From NCBI GenBank assembly GCA_039602395.1, contig JBCNJP010000014.1, positions 744,001 to 808,000 on the forward strand: a stretch of DNA of 64,000 nucleotides. Reading direction: 5' to 3'. Source of the DNA: Deinandra increscens subsp. villosa. Its lineage: Eukaryota > Streptophyta > Magnoliopsida > Asterales > Asteraceae. The notes below the pieces were generated by a model. That model was not told the origin of the DNA, searched no databases, and saw only the letters and a program-made list of their open reading frames with translations. Shown piece after piece: positions 32,230-45,260 of the stretch. Position 1 is the stretch's first letter. Each line of letters opens with the position of its first letter. A program made the position numbers and the translations under genes.

Positions 32230-35200
32230 TCATCTAAACGGCTCAACCGGTTCTGTTTCCTCAAGTATACTCGCAGCCTCAAAACAGTCCACAGCTTCCT
32301 TTATGAACCCCGGTCCCTCATCTTTGTAAAACTGGCCTAAGTTATACCAAGCCCACGGGTTCATTCGGTCTAACCGCAGTGCCTCGGTCAAGAAACTTCT
32401 GATCACGGGTCCGGACTTGCCACCGAGCCGCCTTAAAACCATAGCCATGGAAACAAGACTTTGCACATTTCCAGGGTCCATATCTAGAGCAAATTCATAT
32501 GCTTTTAAAGCCTCTTTATCCAGACCTTTAGCTTCATACAACAAACCTGCAAAGAAAACAAATTAAGTAGAGAGCACATTTGCACATTTTGCTTTACATG
32601 TGACATATAAGACGGTTATGTAACTGCTTACCCGCTCTCTTTCTAACTCCTAAAATAAACAAGATTGATGGATTACAAGAACATACCAGTGATTTGCCAA
32701 CGAGACGAAGAATAGTAACTGATAGCCTCGGATCTTAAAAGACAAGCTTCCACATCACGCCATTGAGATAAACTTATGTACAACATAGCCAAATCATGCC
32801 ATGTTTCTAATTCCAAATCTTTATAATGTTTTCCACCACCCTAAAACAGACAAAAAGCCACACTTTTTACTATCAAGACACGACTTTACGCAAGATATCT
32901 GATAAAAAAATGACAAACTGCAATAACCAACACGCGAAATCAGCATTTTACAGTTTTTGGTCGGATTTACCCAAGAATCTTGCGGTTCTAAGTTAGCTAG
33001 TTTCGTAAGAGTGATCAATTTTGACCCGTTGCATAATTTGAGTGACCCAAATCAACCCATTTATTTAGGAATGGGTCATGATAGCCAGGTGTACTCAAAA
33101 TAAAAACTTTTTAGAAGCACAATGGTTTTAGTAAGGATTAGTGAAATGAAGTGAAAATAAATTTATATTAATCGCAATTCGCTCACAAAGATGCACCAAG
33201 ATTGCGCCTTTTTGGTCTATATATGAAGAAATTTGATTACAGAATACCTCAAGATTCTTCTTTTGAGATGGAAAACTTTTATTCTGAACTTGAAGAACAG
33301 CAAGAAGTCGAGTATACGTCTCAACTGCATTCTTTATTTGACCCTGTGCAATTTGTAGCTTGGCTTTTGTTCTTAACAATTCTCCCTGATCCCATTTTCC
33401 TGTTTGTTCTAAAGCAGCATTGATGATGGTTTCACCATCTAAAAACCGTTTCTGACCCGATAATATTCTAGCCAATAGTAACCAACTTTGAATGCGGGAT
33501 CCGGATTCCAGTTTAATCAAATGTTTTGCCTGACTGAGAGCCGAATCCAGCTTCCTCTGGTCAGCATATTCTAACACAAAGATCATAAACTATTCTAGAA
33601 TCTTTCATTCGGGCCAGCCTACTTGCAGTCTCTAAAGACTGGATCGCTTCCGACTGAAGTTTGACCCTTTCCATATTGGTCAAACCCAATTTAGTTTGGC
33701 CCGAAAGCGAAACACCCAATAAAGAATTAGCAACGCCCTCCATTTCATCACATCTATTTTCCAAAACATTAATGGCTCTTTTAGCAAGTATTACACCTTC
33801 TTCTACAAAATCAGGATTTTCTCCACAAATTTTCGATGCCATTAGTAAAGCCGACACACAACTTGGATCATCATATTTATATATATTCTTTAATAAAGTT
33901 AACGCGGATAAACTGTCACCTTGTCCATAGTAACAAAGAGATAGAAGGAGATGTCTTTCTTTCTTGTCAATAACCGACGGAAGTAACTCTTCCAACTGCT
34001 TACTGAGAGGCCCGAGCCCGTTACAAATCGACAATGCATAAGAAAGATGATCAACCAAAGATGGATCCCACTTGATCTTCTTTATATTAACTTTTCGTAG
34101 TAAAATCATTAGAAGTAGAATAGCTTCTTCAATGTTGTTTCTTGGTACAAATGAAGTATCCATTTGGGATCTTAGATTAGGTTGAGCAGCCTCTTCGCTT
34201 CCACTATAAAGAAGAAACACTGCAAAATCTTTTTCGATTTTAGCTGTTGTTTCTTCATTGAGGTTCCATTTATGGAGTAGGGCCCACCTGAATGACAAGA
34301 TTGCGTCATGGGGTGACTCAGCGAGTTGCCATAACTCGGGAAGCAACTCGACTGAGTTGCATAACGTTTCCTGTAATTTACATTCGGCTCCAAAGTTTTC
34401 AGGTAAGCCTTCTGGTAAAGAAGATTCAACAATATCAAGTATAACTTTGCATGATTGAGCAGCCTCTGCAAAAATAAAAGGGGATTTAAGAGTTGATACT
34501 AATATAGTAATATGACATGATCTATGATTAGGATATGGAATCGGATGAATACCTTTATACCTCCCGAGAATTTGTAGCGATTTTGACTTCAAGTAAATTG
34601 CTTCAAGAAGTAAACTAAGAGCATGTACTGATAATGGCGGATTGGTGTACTTATGGGAGCGTTTTCTACTAGCTTCCAAGGCTTTCCCAAGACTAATTTT
34701 AATCTTTGGAGTAACTGTAGATATATCTATCCCTTCAAATACATGAAGAGCAGCTTCTATGTTTCCCTTTTGATACTCATATCTTCCTAGCAATGCTCTT
34801 GCTTCCTATATGACAATCACATGCAATTAAAAAGGAAAAAGAGGGAAAAAATTGAAAAAAAAATGTACTACATTACTAATTAAGGAAAGTGATTAGATGT
34901 GCATTTATATTGAATTTTCATAATCAGCAGAATCAGAATCATAACCATTTTATCCAAACAATAAAGACTAATTATGATTAATGAATATGATCCATAATTT
35001 GAATGATTCCAACATGTTTTTTGACAACTTTAGATCTTCAGTTTTCATAATCAAAATGAACAAAAGGGTTTGAAAAACAGACCTCATAATTGATGGAACC
35101 ACTTTCACGAAGTGACAATTCTGCTTCTTCAATACTACCAGCATCCGGTTTCGGTTTCTTATCGTGTTCATCAACAATCTGTGAAGAACAACCATTTGTT

Positions 35201-35331
35201 GCTACTGATCCTGATGAGGGGATCATCTCATTTGTGCTTCCTGATTTTTCACCGGAGCACAGACACTTCAAGATTTTCCCAAACCGCCGGGTTGATCTGC
35301 TGATATTCTGATTCCGGTTCTTGTTCCTCAT
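32230..35331 (-). CDS. NPGR2: NPGR2-like calmodulin-binding TPR protein, with a frameshift
   Basis: Five coding exons on the minus strand by GT/AG sites: 35331-35083, 34805-34553, 34465-33248, 32840-32688, 32546-32230, about 730 residues. The N-terminus has a basic stretch and a KCLCSGE motif, then SIEEAELSLRESGSINYE. Exons 2-3 carry TPR-type helices (GRYEYQKGNIEAALHVFEGI, VELLPELWQLAESPHDAIL), and the C-terminus ends in TPRs and VEPFR. This matches the Arabidopsis NPG1/NPGR family, plasma-membrane-associated partners of PI4K-alpha that bind calmodulin. In exon 3, homology moves from one frame to the next near 33572-33585 (RIVYDL, then LEYADQRK), a one-base lesion. Exon 4 counts as 153 or 154 nt by eye; only 154 keeps exon 5 in phase. 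A 5' UTR intron (donor near 35590) is possible. Pseudogene or sequence error are both open. Confidence 0.88.
33572..33585 (-). other. Apparent one-base frameshift in NPGR2-like exon 3
   Basis: Upstream homology runs in the frame with codon starts at position = 2 modulo 3 and downstream homology in the frame = 1 modulo 3. The switch is inside CTTTGTGTTAGAA on the minus strand. No intron could fit here. Confidence 0.75.
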
Positions 35332-35960
35332 ATCGTATTCCCACCCTCAAGAAATCTTTAACCCACAAAAACAAACATCAAATTTTTGCAAAATTAACAC
35401 GGAAAAGATCAAATTCCCAATTTTATATCAAGAGAACTCCAGAATCTGCTTTGATTCAAACGATACAAACCCTAATTAAAAACCCAACAAAATCTTGAAA
35501 TTGAAGTTACAAGAAGACCCAATTTTGACTCAATCAGAGCCCAGAAATTGAAAACTAATAGATTATAAAGAGAAAAGAAACTGGGATTACCTTTCTTTAT
35601 GGGGACTGAAATTGAGGAGAGATAGCACATGAAAATCAGAACCCATCTTCAGTTTCAATCAGAACTCCATTTAAGAGACTTTTGATCAACAACGAATCAA
35701 ATAAAGTTTCAATCTTTTCTCTCTTTTCCTTTTCTTTATCGAGAAACTAATCAAATTATTCAAATTAGAGACTGTTTTCTTTGCTTTAGTTGACGAATTG
35801 AATCTGTAAAGAAGACGAATACCGCATGAGAAAGAAATCAATGATTCTTCAAAGCTGGAAATAAGGGGATATTGAAGAATCGTGAACCGTGAGATTGAAG
35901 CTATATTTGTATATTTTTGTTATTATTATTTTAATATTTTGTGAAATAAATGCAGTTGGA

Positions 35961-35962
35961 AA

Positions 35963-36013
<51 letters not shown>

Positions 36014-36014
36014 A
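35961..36014. repeat. (AAAT)n microsatellite
   Basis: About thirteen uninterrupted AAAT units upstream of the NPGR2-like gene. Confidence 0.95.
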
Positions 36015-38399
36015 GGCAACTAGTTGGGGAAATTGAATGTTAAAAACATGAAGGTAATAGAAGCAAGGCCCATGGAGTTTATGAGATTAACTGTCATGGT
36101 CTCATGGGGCTCATATGTTGCCATCTGGATTTAATTATCTGAATATACTATTATTATCCATATATATATAAATTAATTGTTATGTAAGATAATATTTTCT
36201 ATTAGACTATTAGTTTAGGTGTCATTAAAATTTGTGACTGGTTAACTATTGCAATTTGGATTACATAGAAGATATTATATATTTGAGAGAGAGGTGATAA
36301 GTGGATAGAGGTAAACGTTTAAATTTAAATTAAAGAATTATAAGCTTAAATCTTATAAAATACAAGATATGATGATTTAAACGTTAAAAAAAAAGTTATA
36401 AAGATGAATACATTAAGTTAAGAATAACTTACAAGTTTAAAATTGTAAGGTAGTAAAAATATATAGATTTTTACCTTTACCAATAAATAATTTTAGGTAT
36501 CTAAAATGCTAAAAAGATAAATACTCCTCTCTCTCTTTTTCTTTTCTCTATCATCTCTCTTATATATTATACGCTCGTAACAATAAAATATGTACAATGT
36601 AGCCCAATTAAATATCTTTTTCAAGAAAAAAGTAATCTAATCTACTTCTAATGCTATATTAAAAAGTAAACTAAACTATTTCTAATACTATATTGTTATC
36701 ATTATAAAATTTAAACCCTTGATGATACAAAATGAACAACTATATATAGATCCGGATACAATTGACTTTTTATGTTGGTAGATAGATATTATAAGTTCAT
36801 AAAACTGGTCAAACTTATTAAGAAAATAGAGTAGATGGAAAAAAGAAATAATAAGTCTATAAGTCAAAACATGTGAAAAGTTGATGAACATACGGTAAGA
36901 AATTAGATACGCGAACGAAACAATATAAATATTTGACAGAAGATTCAAGAATATATAGGGGTGAAGTTACTTCTAAACAATGTTTTGTCTACAAACTATA
37001 AAAAAATCTACTTTTATTTATTTTTTATATTGAATTTGTATTTTTTAATACTGTGTTTAAAATCCAGTATAAAAAAGTATAAATTCAGTAAAATAGATAT
37101 TTTTATAGTTTTTAGTCAAAACCTTGATTTTGTTTGATCTTTTCTCCAAACACTTTGATATATTTACTTGATACGCATAATATAAGTATTTTATTGATAT
37201 AAAGATAAAAACTTTACATAGATATTAACATAAAACTATACTTAATAAAAATTAGTTTGGTAGTGCTTTCTATTTTGTCTTTTGTAAACGTTCAATTAAA
37301 TAAATCTGTGAAAAAGTAGTGAATGCTATCACCCACAAAAACACATCAAAATGATGGTAACTCTACTCACCTTTATTCCTTTCTAAAAAGTAATGATTTA
37401 AACCATTTTACCATCAACCGCAATCATATTTTGAAGTCACGAACTAATTTTTTTTGTGTCAATCCACCAAAATATCATCATTTTAGTGTTTATAAAAAGG
37501 TATGGATCATAATAAATAATAATAATAATAAAATTCAACTTGCGTTTGTTTGATTCAAGATCCATAAACTTGAATAGGAAATTTAAAATTTTAAAATTCA
37601 AACTTTCCTAAAAGTCAAGGTGATCGAGTAAACTACCCATGTAGGGTGTTACTTGTGATTATAATTGGTTTGGATATATGTTGTTTGGTGGTAAATTGAT
37701 ATGAATAAATTTCTTATACGTAATGTAACTATACTCGCAGTATAACGTGACTCGTGATAAGTCATAAAAGTGTGCGACTAATATAATCAATGTGTCATGG
37801 GAGTCACAATCGTGTGTAACAAACGTTATGAAGTCGCAAGAATGCACACGTGGCAATGTGGCATATGGGGTGATGAATGATACCTTATGTGGTGTGACCT
37901 GTTTATGATCTCTTTGTGCTAGTTTTGAAGATTTTTGTGGGGTGTTCTTTACTCGTTTTATTTTATTTATTTTATATAAATGTTAAATTTATTTAAAATT
38001 AAATGAAACAAATGATACATATATAATATAATGGTCCTTTTTCAGAGATTGACATAAATTGAACAACTATAGAACTTGGTTATTATCTAGTGAATATATT
38101 CTCTTCAGTATTACATTCTCTTTATGTTTATTTCAAGAATTGAAACATAAAAATTAATTGATCGATATTCAATTCATATATGTTTCATTTACTTCTTAAT
38201 TTTAAAAATATTATATAAGATTGGAATACCTGAAGAAAGCTGGGACTTGAGACACAAAAATAACTTTTTAGTTACTTTAATGGGACACTAGGAACTTGGT
38301 TCTATTGATTTAATTTTCATATTATGATATGGTGTGGTGTAAAAGCATCTTCAATGATAATGTTTTTTGTTTATGGTACGAACATGGGATGCTTGTTGG

Positions 38400-39115
38400 C
38401 AGGGGCGGATCTATGTGTAGCTTAGAGGGGGGCGAGGCACCCTCTCAGATTTATCATCTTAGAAGGAAATTAGGACATCTTTTTGTAGGCCCCTTCTTAA
38501 AAATCTTGAATGGCCCCTTATTTTTCAACCAGAGCAAGAGAGAACGAGAAAGAAACAAAAGAAAATAATGAATTTATGCTTAAAAACTATAATGAGGAAG
38601 ATATGAAGCTTTAATGGAGAAATAGGGTAATACGTAGAAGATGATGAAGTGATAAAGGTAAATAAAAAAAATAAATATAATAAACTGACAAAAAGTCTCT
38701 CAATCTGTCATCACATATTTCAAAACTAAAATGTTGCGTATAACTCGGTATAAACACCCTCAAATTATATTAATGTTACAAATTACACCTTTACATATGA
38801 TTTAAAATCATAATCATAGTGTTTTCTTTTTGTTTTTTTTTTTATCAGCAAACATTCATAGAGACATAGAGTTTATGATCTCATATGTATTAGACTAATT
38901 AAAAATATTACGAACTCATTATAACAAATTAAATTAAGTAGATGAGTAATATATTTTGTTTTTGATTTTGAAACAAATTATAATTGCTTTTTATTACTAT
39001 TCGTTAATTAAAAAAAAAAATTCTGGTTCATTTTCAATCGATCCTTTTCACTAGACTTGATTTATGCAAACATATTTTTTGCCCCCGCTCAAAAATATTT
39101 CTGGATCCGCCACTG
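38400..39115. mobile_element. hAT non-autonomous element, insertion proven by empty site
   Basis: 716 bp with ends CAGGGGCGGATC and GATCCGCCACTG, flanked by an 8-bp duplication CTTGTTGG (38392-38399 and 39116-39123). In duplication copy 2 the same place (about 52350-52365) has one CTTGTTGG and no insert. No transposase is recognisable inside. Confidence 0.95.
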
Positions 39116-39532
39116 CTTGTTGGAAGAGAAGGTGAGGGTGAAGAAAGAGAGTGTGAGTGGAAGGAGGAGGAAACCACATATGCTTAACGTAGTGTACCAT
39201 AATGAGATTTATTGGGTTGATCAAATAGTGAAGCTGAACACAGCCCGTATATTTATTCGTATAAAAACATCAACCTTAACCCGTACACATATAAATTCAT
39301 GTAACTCAAACACGATCCATATAACCCGTTTATCTAAGTAAGTCAAATGGTCTTACGGGCTGATGGTAACGTTGATAGCATGTTTAAAATTAAAACTAAA
39401 AAGAACCAGAAAATTTAGTGTGATCTTTGGATAAATATAAAGTTCTATTTAGTTCATCTGGTATACCTCGCGTGGTGGGTCATATCGCGCCTAATGGCGG
39501 CGTCATCACCGCCCCCCACAGACGCCAATAGG

Positions 39533-39939
39533 CAGTGGCGGTTCTTAATGGGTACCAGCAGTGACCTCGGTCACTGCTGATTTTTTGTCCCGAGGTACCG
39601 AGTATAGGCGTTTTACGAAGAAATTTTTTATATATATCGTTTCGGTCACCACTAAATTTTTCTTTTATATATTGAGTTGGTCACCACTAATTTTTTTTGT
39701 TAATATTGAATGTATTAAGTCAGTCTCCAACGTAAATTTATTTATAAACGTTATGTATCTACTAAAAAAATATCAAAAATTAGATCTTAAATGACTTATT
39801 TTAACTAAAATAAAGTTTAGGGTTGTTTTGGTAACTAAAACAAAGTATAAGGGTACTCATTTATAGTTTTTTTGTTTGAACCGACTCGACCCGGATTCAA
39901 TATTTTTTGTTCTAATGGATTGACCCGACCCGAATTCGT

Positions 39940-39982
<43 letters not shown>

Positions 39983-40074
39983 TTTGATCCGACCCGAATT
40001 CGTTAGTTATATATATATATTTTGATCACGTAACTTTCGGTCACCCACGAAATTTTTTTCAAGATCCGCCACTG
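39533..40074. mobile_element. hAT MITE, insertion proven by empty site
   Basis: 542 bp with ends CAGTGGCGGTTC and AGATCCGCCACTG, flanked by CCAATAGG (39525-39532 and 40075-40082). Copy 2 at about 52768-52780 has the undisturbed CCAATAGG. Contains a (TA)n tract near 39941-39980 and no transposase. Confidence 0.95.
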
Positions 40075-41328
40075 CCAATAGGGTGGCGTGGTGCTCGGCG
40101 CCGAGTTAACCACGCATGTGATTTCGTTAAAATTCGAATGTTGAACGGCTTTTTGACCGTTGGGGGGGATGGGGGGCTGCGAAATAATAAAATAAAAAAA
40201 AGGAAATTCGATTTTTTTTTAAATAGATAGAAAAAGAAAATAAAAAAATTGTGACCACGCCACATGGGTATATCACCATGTATGTGGCGACCACACCACA
40301 TGGTATACCACATGCCCTTATAATGAAGCAGGGTGGTCTGTTACTCTGTTTATTTTTTTTAGTCTTTTTTCTAAACATCGTTTTTTAGTCTTCATATCTT
40401 GATATTCCAACCGTCCCCAGTTACTTGATGTTTCATGTTCAACTTGAAAATCACCTATAAGCGAAAAACCCAAACAACCGGGTGAAACTATCCTCGACGT
40501 AGGCGACGAAGCTCAAACCGGCGATATCTCTTAGAAGAAGCCACCAGCTACCACTAAACTATAAGGCCCGTGGTGTGATGTCTTTATTTTATTGGGAAAT
40601 AACTCATTGAAACCATTGATGCAGAATATGAAGAGTTGGATTACTACACTTCAATTGACGTTAATGAAATAACACATACTAATAAAATATTTGAATAATT
40701 GATTGATGAAAATATCATGCAGATGTAAAGTTTTATTGAAAGTTTATAAAATAAAATAAATATGAAATCGTATAAAATAAAAAAATATTTTAAGAATTTA
40801 GTTAAATAGAAAAATAATTATATGCATAATTAGATTTCTAAAGGAATTTTGTTGTTAATTTTTTATTTAGTTATATCTTTTTTGTATTTATTATATAATT
40901 ATTGAAGACAATTTTTATCGGGGTGTATTTTAGACGCACATTAATCAATATAGCTACAAAATATACTATTATACTTGTTTTTTTTATAATTTTGTTGTTA
41001 AAAATGATAAGCTAATTTGATATAATTAAGTTAAATCTGTGTTAAAAAATTGCTATTGAACATTGGTTTAGCGGTGCACAAGATGGGATGAAAAGAGAAA
41101 CTAGAAGAAAGAAAGAAAAAGAGAATGAACAGATTTATTTTGGTGGGTACACAAGAGAGAAACGTGGATTGGGCCAATTCCACCTAATTATAGTGAGCTT
41201 CATATCTTATCGTTGGGCTCATGAATATTAAAGGAGCTGGGCTTGGGTCTCGAAGGATTCACGTTACACCGTAATCCATATTTCTCCAAATAAACTAGTT
41301 TTAAACATTTCTCGTTCAAATAACTTAG

Positions 41329-41710
41329 GTTGTGTTTGGCGCACTACCTGATAAGCTAGTTGCTAGCTGATAAAAAAATAACGTTTGGTAAAAATTAGTT
41401 GTTAAACTAACTGCAAAATATAAAATGACATAAAGTTACATGTCATAAATGTAAATAAAGGTTTTTTTTTATGAGTTATGAAATGGTAAAACTGAAAATA
41501 TTATAAAACTAACTGAAAAATATAAAATGACATAAACTAGCTGAAAAATATAAAATGACATAAACTAGCTTTTCAAAAGTTAGTTTATAATCTAGCTTTT
41601 TGACGTTACCAAACAGGGTTTTTTTTAAAAAGCTAGCTTTAAAAAAAACCCCCGTTTGGTATGTTATAAAACTAGCTTATAAGCTAGCTTATGCGCGCCA
41701 AACACAGATA
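41329..41710. mobile_element. MITE with GTGTTTGGCGC terminal inverted repeats
   Basis: Starts GGTTGTGTTTGGCGC and ends GCGCCAAACACAG, with internal tagctagct-type palindromes (CTAGCTTATAAGCTAG). It is present in both duplication copies (about 54036-54360 in the other). I could not define the target duplication. Confidence 0.7.
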
Positions 41711-42575
41711 TCAAGACTAACTTTTATATATACAGGGGAATGTTCATTCTATACCCCCTAAAAACAATAGATCCATAGATCTCTTATTTCGTATGTAAAG
41801 TTACTCTATTTACATGTAAAATAATTCTATTTTACATACAAATTTCTAAAGAGAGAAAAAAAGAAAAAAATGAACGAATTTTTTTTAATCATAGCTATTA
41901 TATGAAGAGATCCAATGATGAAAAAAAGATCTTTAGGTCTATAATTTTTAGAATGGTCTACAATGATCCCCTGATTAAAAATAAATAAATAAAAACAACG
42001 GGTACAATATTTTAAAAAAATATATATAAGAAATTGAGTTTTTGCACGAAACATATAAATCGGCAAAAAAACGGGGTCAAATTATATTTTTATAATACTT
42101 TTTATAGATTCTACATTCAATTTTAACACTTTTGATTAAAAAAATTTAAAACACAGACAAGGTTTTTTTTTTATAAAAATTAGTTACATGTTTGTTACAT
42201 ATGTTACGCAAAAATGTTACATATGTAACATTCCTACGTTACATATGTAACAACACATGTAATTAATTTATAAAATATCTCGTCAGTGCTTTATTATTTT
42301 TCACTAAAAGTGTTAAAATTGAATGTAAAATCTAAAAAAAAAATATAGTAAAAGAACAATTGACCCCGTTTTATGCCGATTTACATGTTTCATGCAAAAT
42401 TCGGTTTTTTGATATATATTTCTTAAAATCTACTTGGCGATCTTTTTTTTATTGGAATCAGGATGATCAATATAACGTAGATAAGCAACATAAAAAAAAT
42501 AAGAAAAAAAAATTTTGACCCCATTTTTTAAGAGTCACTGGTTTTTCCAACTCGGAGGGGTTTTTATTTTATCAC

Positions 42576-42606
<31 letters not shown>

Positions 42607-42607
<1 letters not shown>

Positions 42608-42940
42608 TAGGTTAGTAACCCGTGTACTACACGGGCCGAATTTAGGTTCATAATAAAACAATAAATGATAATTTAATATATTAAAAAATATTATAAATGA
42701 TAAATTGTTGATTAATTTAAAAAAAGACTCAAGTTATTGAGTAATTTATCAAATCTACATTAATTTTATCATTTGTTTTGAAATAAAAATTGAATTTGGA
42801 CAAAATTGGTAATTAGTCTTAATTGGTTATTTACTAAATTTGTAATTGATTGTGAGTTTGACATGTGGTCATGGTGATGTGGACTCTCTAATATTAAGAC
42901 ATGTGGAACGATTTTACTGCTTTATTATGATTAAAAAAAG

Positions 42941-42941
<1 letters not shown>
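42607..42941 (-). mobile_element. Small non-autonomous Helitron
   Basis: On the minus strand it starts with TC after A (at 42941) and ends in CTAG before T (42610-42607). The 3' hairpin CCCGTGT-ACT-ACACGGG (42619-42635) lies 8 bases from the end. This is the Helitron signature. Sits at the edge of a (TA)n tract. The corresponding copy is at 55256-55585. Confidence 0.8.
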
Positions 42942-42966
<25 letters not shown>

Positions 42967-42985
<19 letters not shown>

Positions 42986-43170
42986 TGATCATTTGAGAAC
43001 CAATTTGGTTTGAGAACTAAAAAGAATTAATTTGAGCCACATGTTTATTACATGAATCCCCCCTCCCATGAATTGTAGTGGTCCCCCCCCCCCCCCCCTG
43101 AAATTTGTGGTTGAGATTTAGTTCTCAAAAAAGTTCTCAAAATAAAAAGTTCTCATTTGAACCTAACCCT
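42967..43170. mobile_element. MITE A in (TA)n, 'gagaacc' family
   Basis: About 200 bp between (TA)n tracts, running from GATGATCATTTGAGAACC to GAACCTAACCCT. The two ends form imperfect inverted repeats built on TTTGAGAAC. Includes a 15-C run near 43085. Copy 2 of the duplication has other elements at this point. Confidence 0.8.
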
Positions 43171-43201
43171 ATATATATATATATATATAAAATATATATA
43201 T

Positions 43202-43689
43202 AGGGGAAGGATCAAATAAAAACAAGATGTTATTACACGGAATGAATTTAGGTTCATAATATTAAATTTATCAAATCTACATTAATTGTCATTTGTTTTG
43301 AATTTCTTTTTATAATTTAGAAAAAATTGGTAATTAGTCCTAATTGGTGATTTACTAAATTTTTGTAATTGATTGTGAGTTTGACATATGCAGTTGTGAT
43401 GTGCACCCTTTAAAATGAAGACATGTGGCAACCATTTTATTGTTTAATTATGATTAAGATAAGATAAGATATATAAGCAAAGGGTAATTTGGAACCCGCG
43501 TTGAGTTGAGGAATCCGTAGAACCTCTTAAAAAACGGGGTAAAAAAAATGTTTTTTTGTCCTCAACTTTTTTATGGTGGTTATTTTAGTTATAGATTACT
43601 TTTAAAATAAAAATAAAAATAAAAACGCCTAGTAGATTTTTTTTTAAATATCCAAAAAAGTTACATATGTAACTTTCATGTGTAACTGC

Positions 43690-43690
<1 letters not shown>
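43202..43690. repeat. Helitron-related unit, copy of 58570-60512
   Basis: A (TA)n-bounded stretch that matches 58570-59130 plus 60433-60512. Its first part is related to the small Helitrons (ttacacgg, aatttaggttcataat). At 43604-43640 it preserves the unoccupied target of the MULE at 59131. Confidence 0.8.
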
Positions 43691-43715
<25 letters not shown>

Positions 43716-43720
<5 letters not shown>

Positions 43721-43897
43721 TAGGTTCAAATGAGAACTTTTTATTTTGAGAACTTTTGAGAACTAAATCTCAACCACAAATTTCAGGGGGGGGACCACTA
43801 TAATTCATGGGAGGGGGGATACATGTAATAAACATGTGGCTCAAATTAGTTCTTTTTAGTTCTCAAATCAAATTGGTTTTCAAATGATCATCTCCCT
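43716..43897. mobile_element. MITE B, inverted relative of MITE A
   Basis: 182 bp between (TA)n tracts, AGGGTTAGGTTCAAATGAG to ATGATCATCTCCCT, the reverse orientation of MITE A with about 90% similarity. Confidence 0.85.
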
Positions 43898-44032
43898 ATA
43901 TATATATATATATAGGGTTCGTCGGGTATAAATCTCTCTAACCATCGGTTTCGCTCGTGCCTTCAACTTGATTATAGCGAAGAACAACAATCGGTATAAG
44001 AGAATAATCACCATCACCGCTGCTATATATAT

Positions 44033-44184
44033 AGGGAGAGGATCATTTGAGAACCAATTTGATTTGAGAACTAAAAAGAACTAATTTGAGCCACATGTTT
44101 ATTACATGTATCCCCCCTCCCATGAATTATAGTGGTCTCCCCTGAAATTTGTGGTTGAGATTTAGTTCTCAAAATTTCTCAAAA
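44033..44184. mobile_element. MITE C, same orientation as MITE A, right end shortened
   Basis: Begins AGGGAGAGGATCATTTGAG after a TA tract and runs to ctcaaaa before another TA tract. It lacks the last 20-25 bp of the family. Confidence 0.8.
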
Positions 44185-44193
44185 TATATATAT

Positions 44194-44371
44194 AGGGTTA
44201 GGTTCAAATGAGAACTTTTTCTTTTGAGAACTTTTGAGAACCATTCTGAGCCACTAATTTTCAGGGGGGAAGCATTCAAATTCATGGGGGGATTTCCTTA
44301 TATATAACTTGTGGCTAAGAATGGTTCTCAAAAGTTCTCAAAACCAATTGGTTCTCAAATGATCCTCTCCC
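44194..44371. mobile_element. MITE D, diverged family member
   Basis: 178 bp, AGGGTTAGGTTCAAATGAG to GATCCTCTCCC, with a different centre (cattctgagccactaatt). Flanked by TA tracts on both sides. Confidence 0.8.
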
Positions 44372-44372
44372 G

Positions 44373-44411
<39 letters not shown>

Positions 44412-45191
44412 AAGGTTTTTGTGAAAACAACTTTTATTGCGAAAACACGAAAACAAATATTAAAACCTCTATAACTTTTTCATACGTTAATATTTTTTTT
44501 AAAAATTAGCCCAAAAATCCTTAAAGTTGTGTTATCTTTAGTTCTGGTAAAAATTAAAAAAAATCAAGGTTTTTTATTATTATTGCAAATGTGCAATAAT
44601 TTTTTTTTATTATTACACATATGCAATAATATTAAATCCTTTATAGCTTTTTCATATGTTAAAAGTTTTTATAAAAAATTGCACCATAAATCTTATAATT
44701 CTGTTATCTTTAATTCTGGAGAAAGTTTAAAAAATATCCAACGTTTTTTATATATTTTTATTATTACACATGTGCAATAAAAAAATATTATTACACATGT
44801 GCAATCAAAAAATTATTATTGCACATGTGCAATAATATTAAAACCTCTATAACTTTTTCATACGTTAATATTTTTAATTAAAAATTTGTGTCGTAAATCT
44901 TATAATTCTGTTATCTTTAATTATAGAAAAATTAAAACAAAAATTAATGTTTTTTTCTTAATATTGCACATGTGTAATATAATTAATACGTATTATTGCA
45001 CATGTGTAATAATAAAAAAATAACGAAGTTTTAAATGTTTACTTTTTTCCCAGAATTAAAGATGACATAATTTTAAGACTTATGGTGTAAGTTTTTTTTT
45101 TAAATATTAATGTATGAGAAAGTTATAGAGGTGTTAATATTTGTTTTCGTATTTTCGCAAATATATCTTGTTTTTTATTTGATCATTCCTT
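44412..45191. mobile_element. TIR element of about 780 bp in (TA)n
   Basis: Terminal inverted repeats of about 85 bp sharing GAAAACACGAAAACAAATA and CCTCTATAACTTT. The interior repeats a GCACATGTGCAATAAT-type palindrome several times (44620, 44770, 44820, 44965, 45000). No coding capacity. Superfamily uncertain because the target is a TA microsatellite. Confidence 0.75.
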
Positions 45192-45260
45192 TATATATAT
45201 ATATATATATTTATATATGTATATATATATATATATCAAAAACACGAAAGTTACATATGT

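Larger units (their letters stand above)
36183..43690. repeat. Large direct duplication, copy 1
   Basis: Collinear with 45761-60512 across many kilobases, for example 37321-37560 against 51599-51840 and 40080-41300 against 52775-54000. Identity varies from about 97% in good stretches to roughly 90% in AT-rich ones. Copy 1 contains two hAT insertions and one MITE that copy 2 lacks. It also has about 320 bp (37748-38065) missing from copy 2 without a target duplication, more likely a deletion in copy 2. No gene is recognisable in it. Confidence 0.88.

Noticed and set aside
34172..34471. Alternative 99-codon frame within NPGR2-like exon 3
   Set aside because: Out-of-frame shadow of the conserved exon; only the main frame matches the family.
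37323..37553. Open frame conserved between the two duplication copies (37323 and 51601)
   Set aside because: Conservation reflects the duplication itself; the two frames end differently because of indels and no domain is visible.
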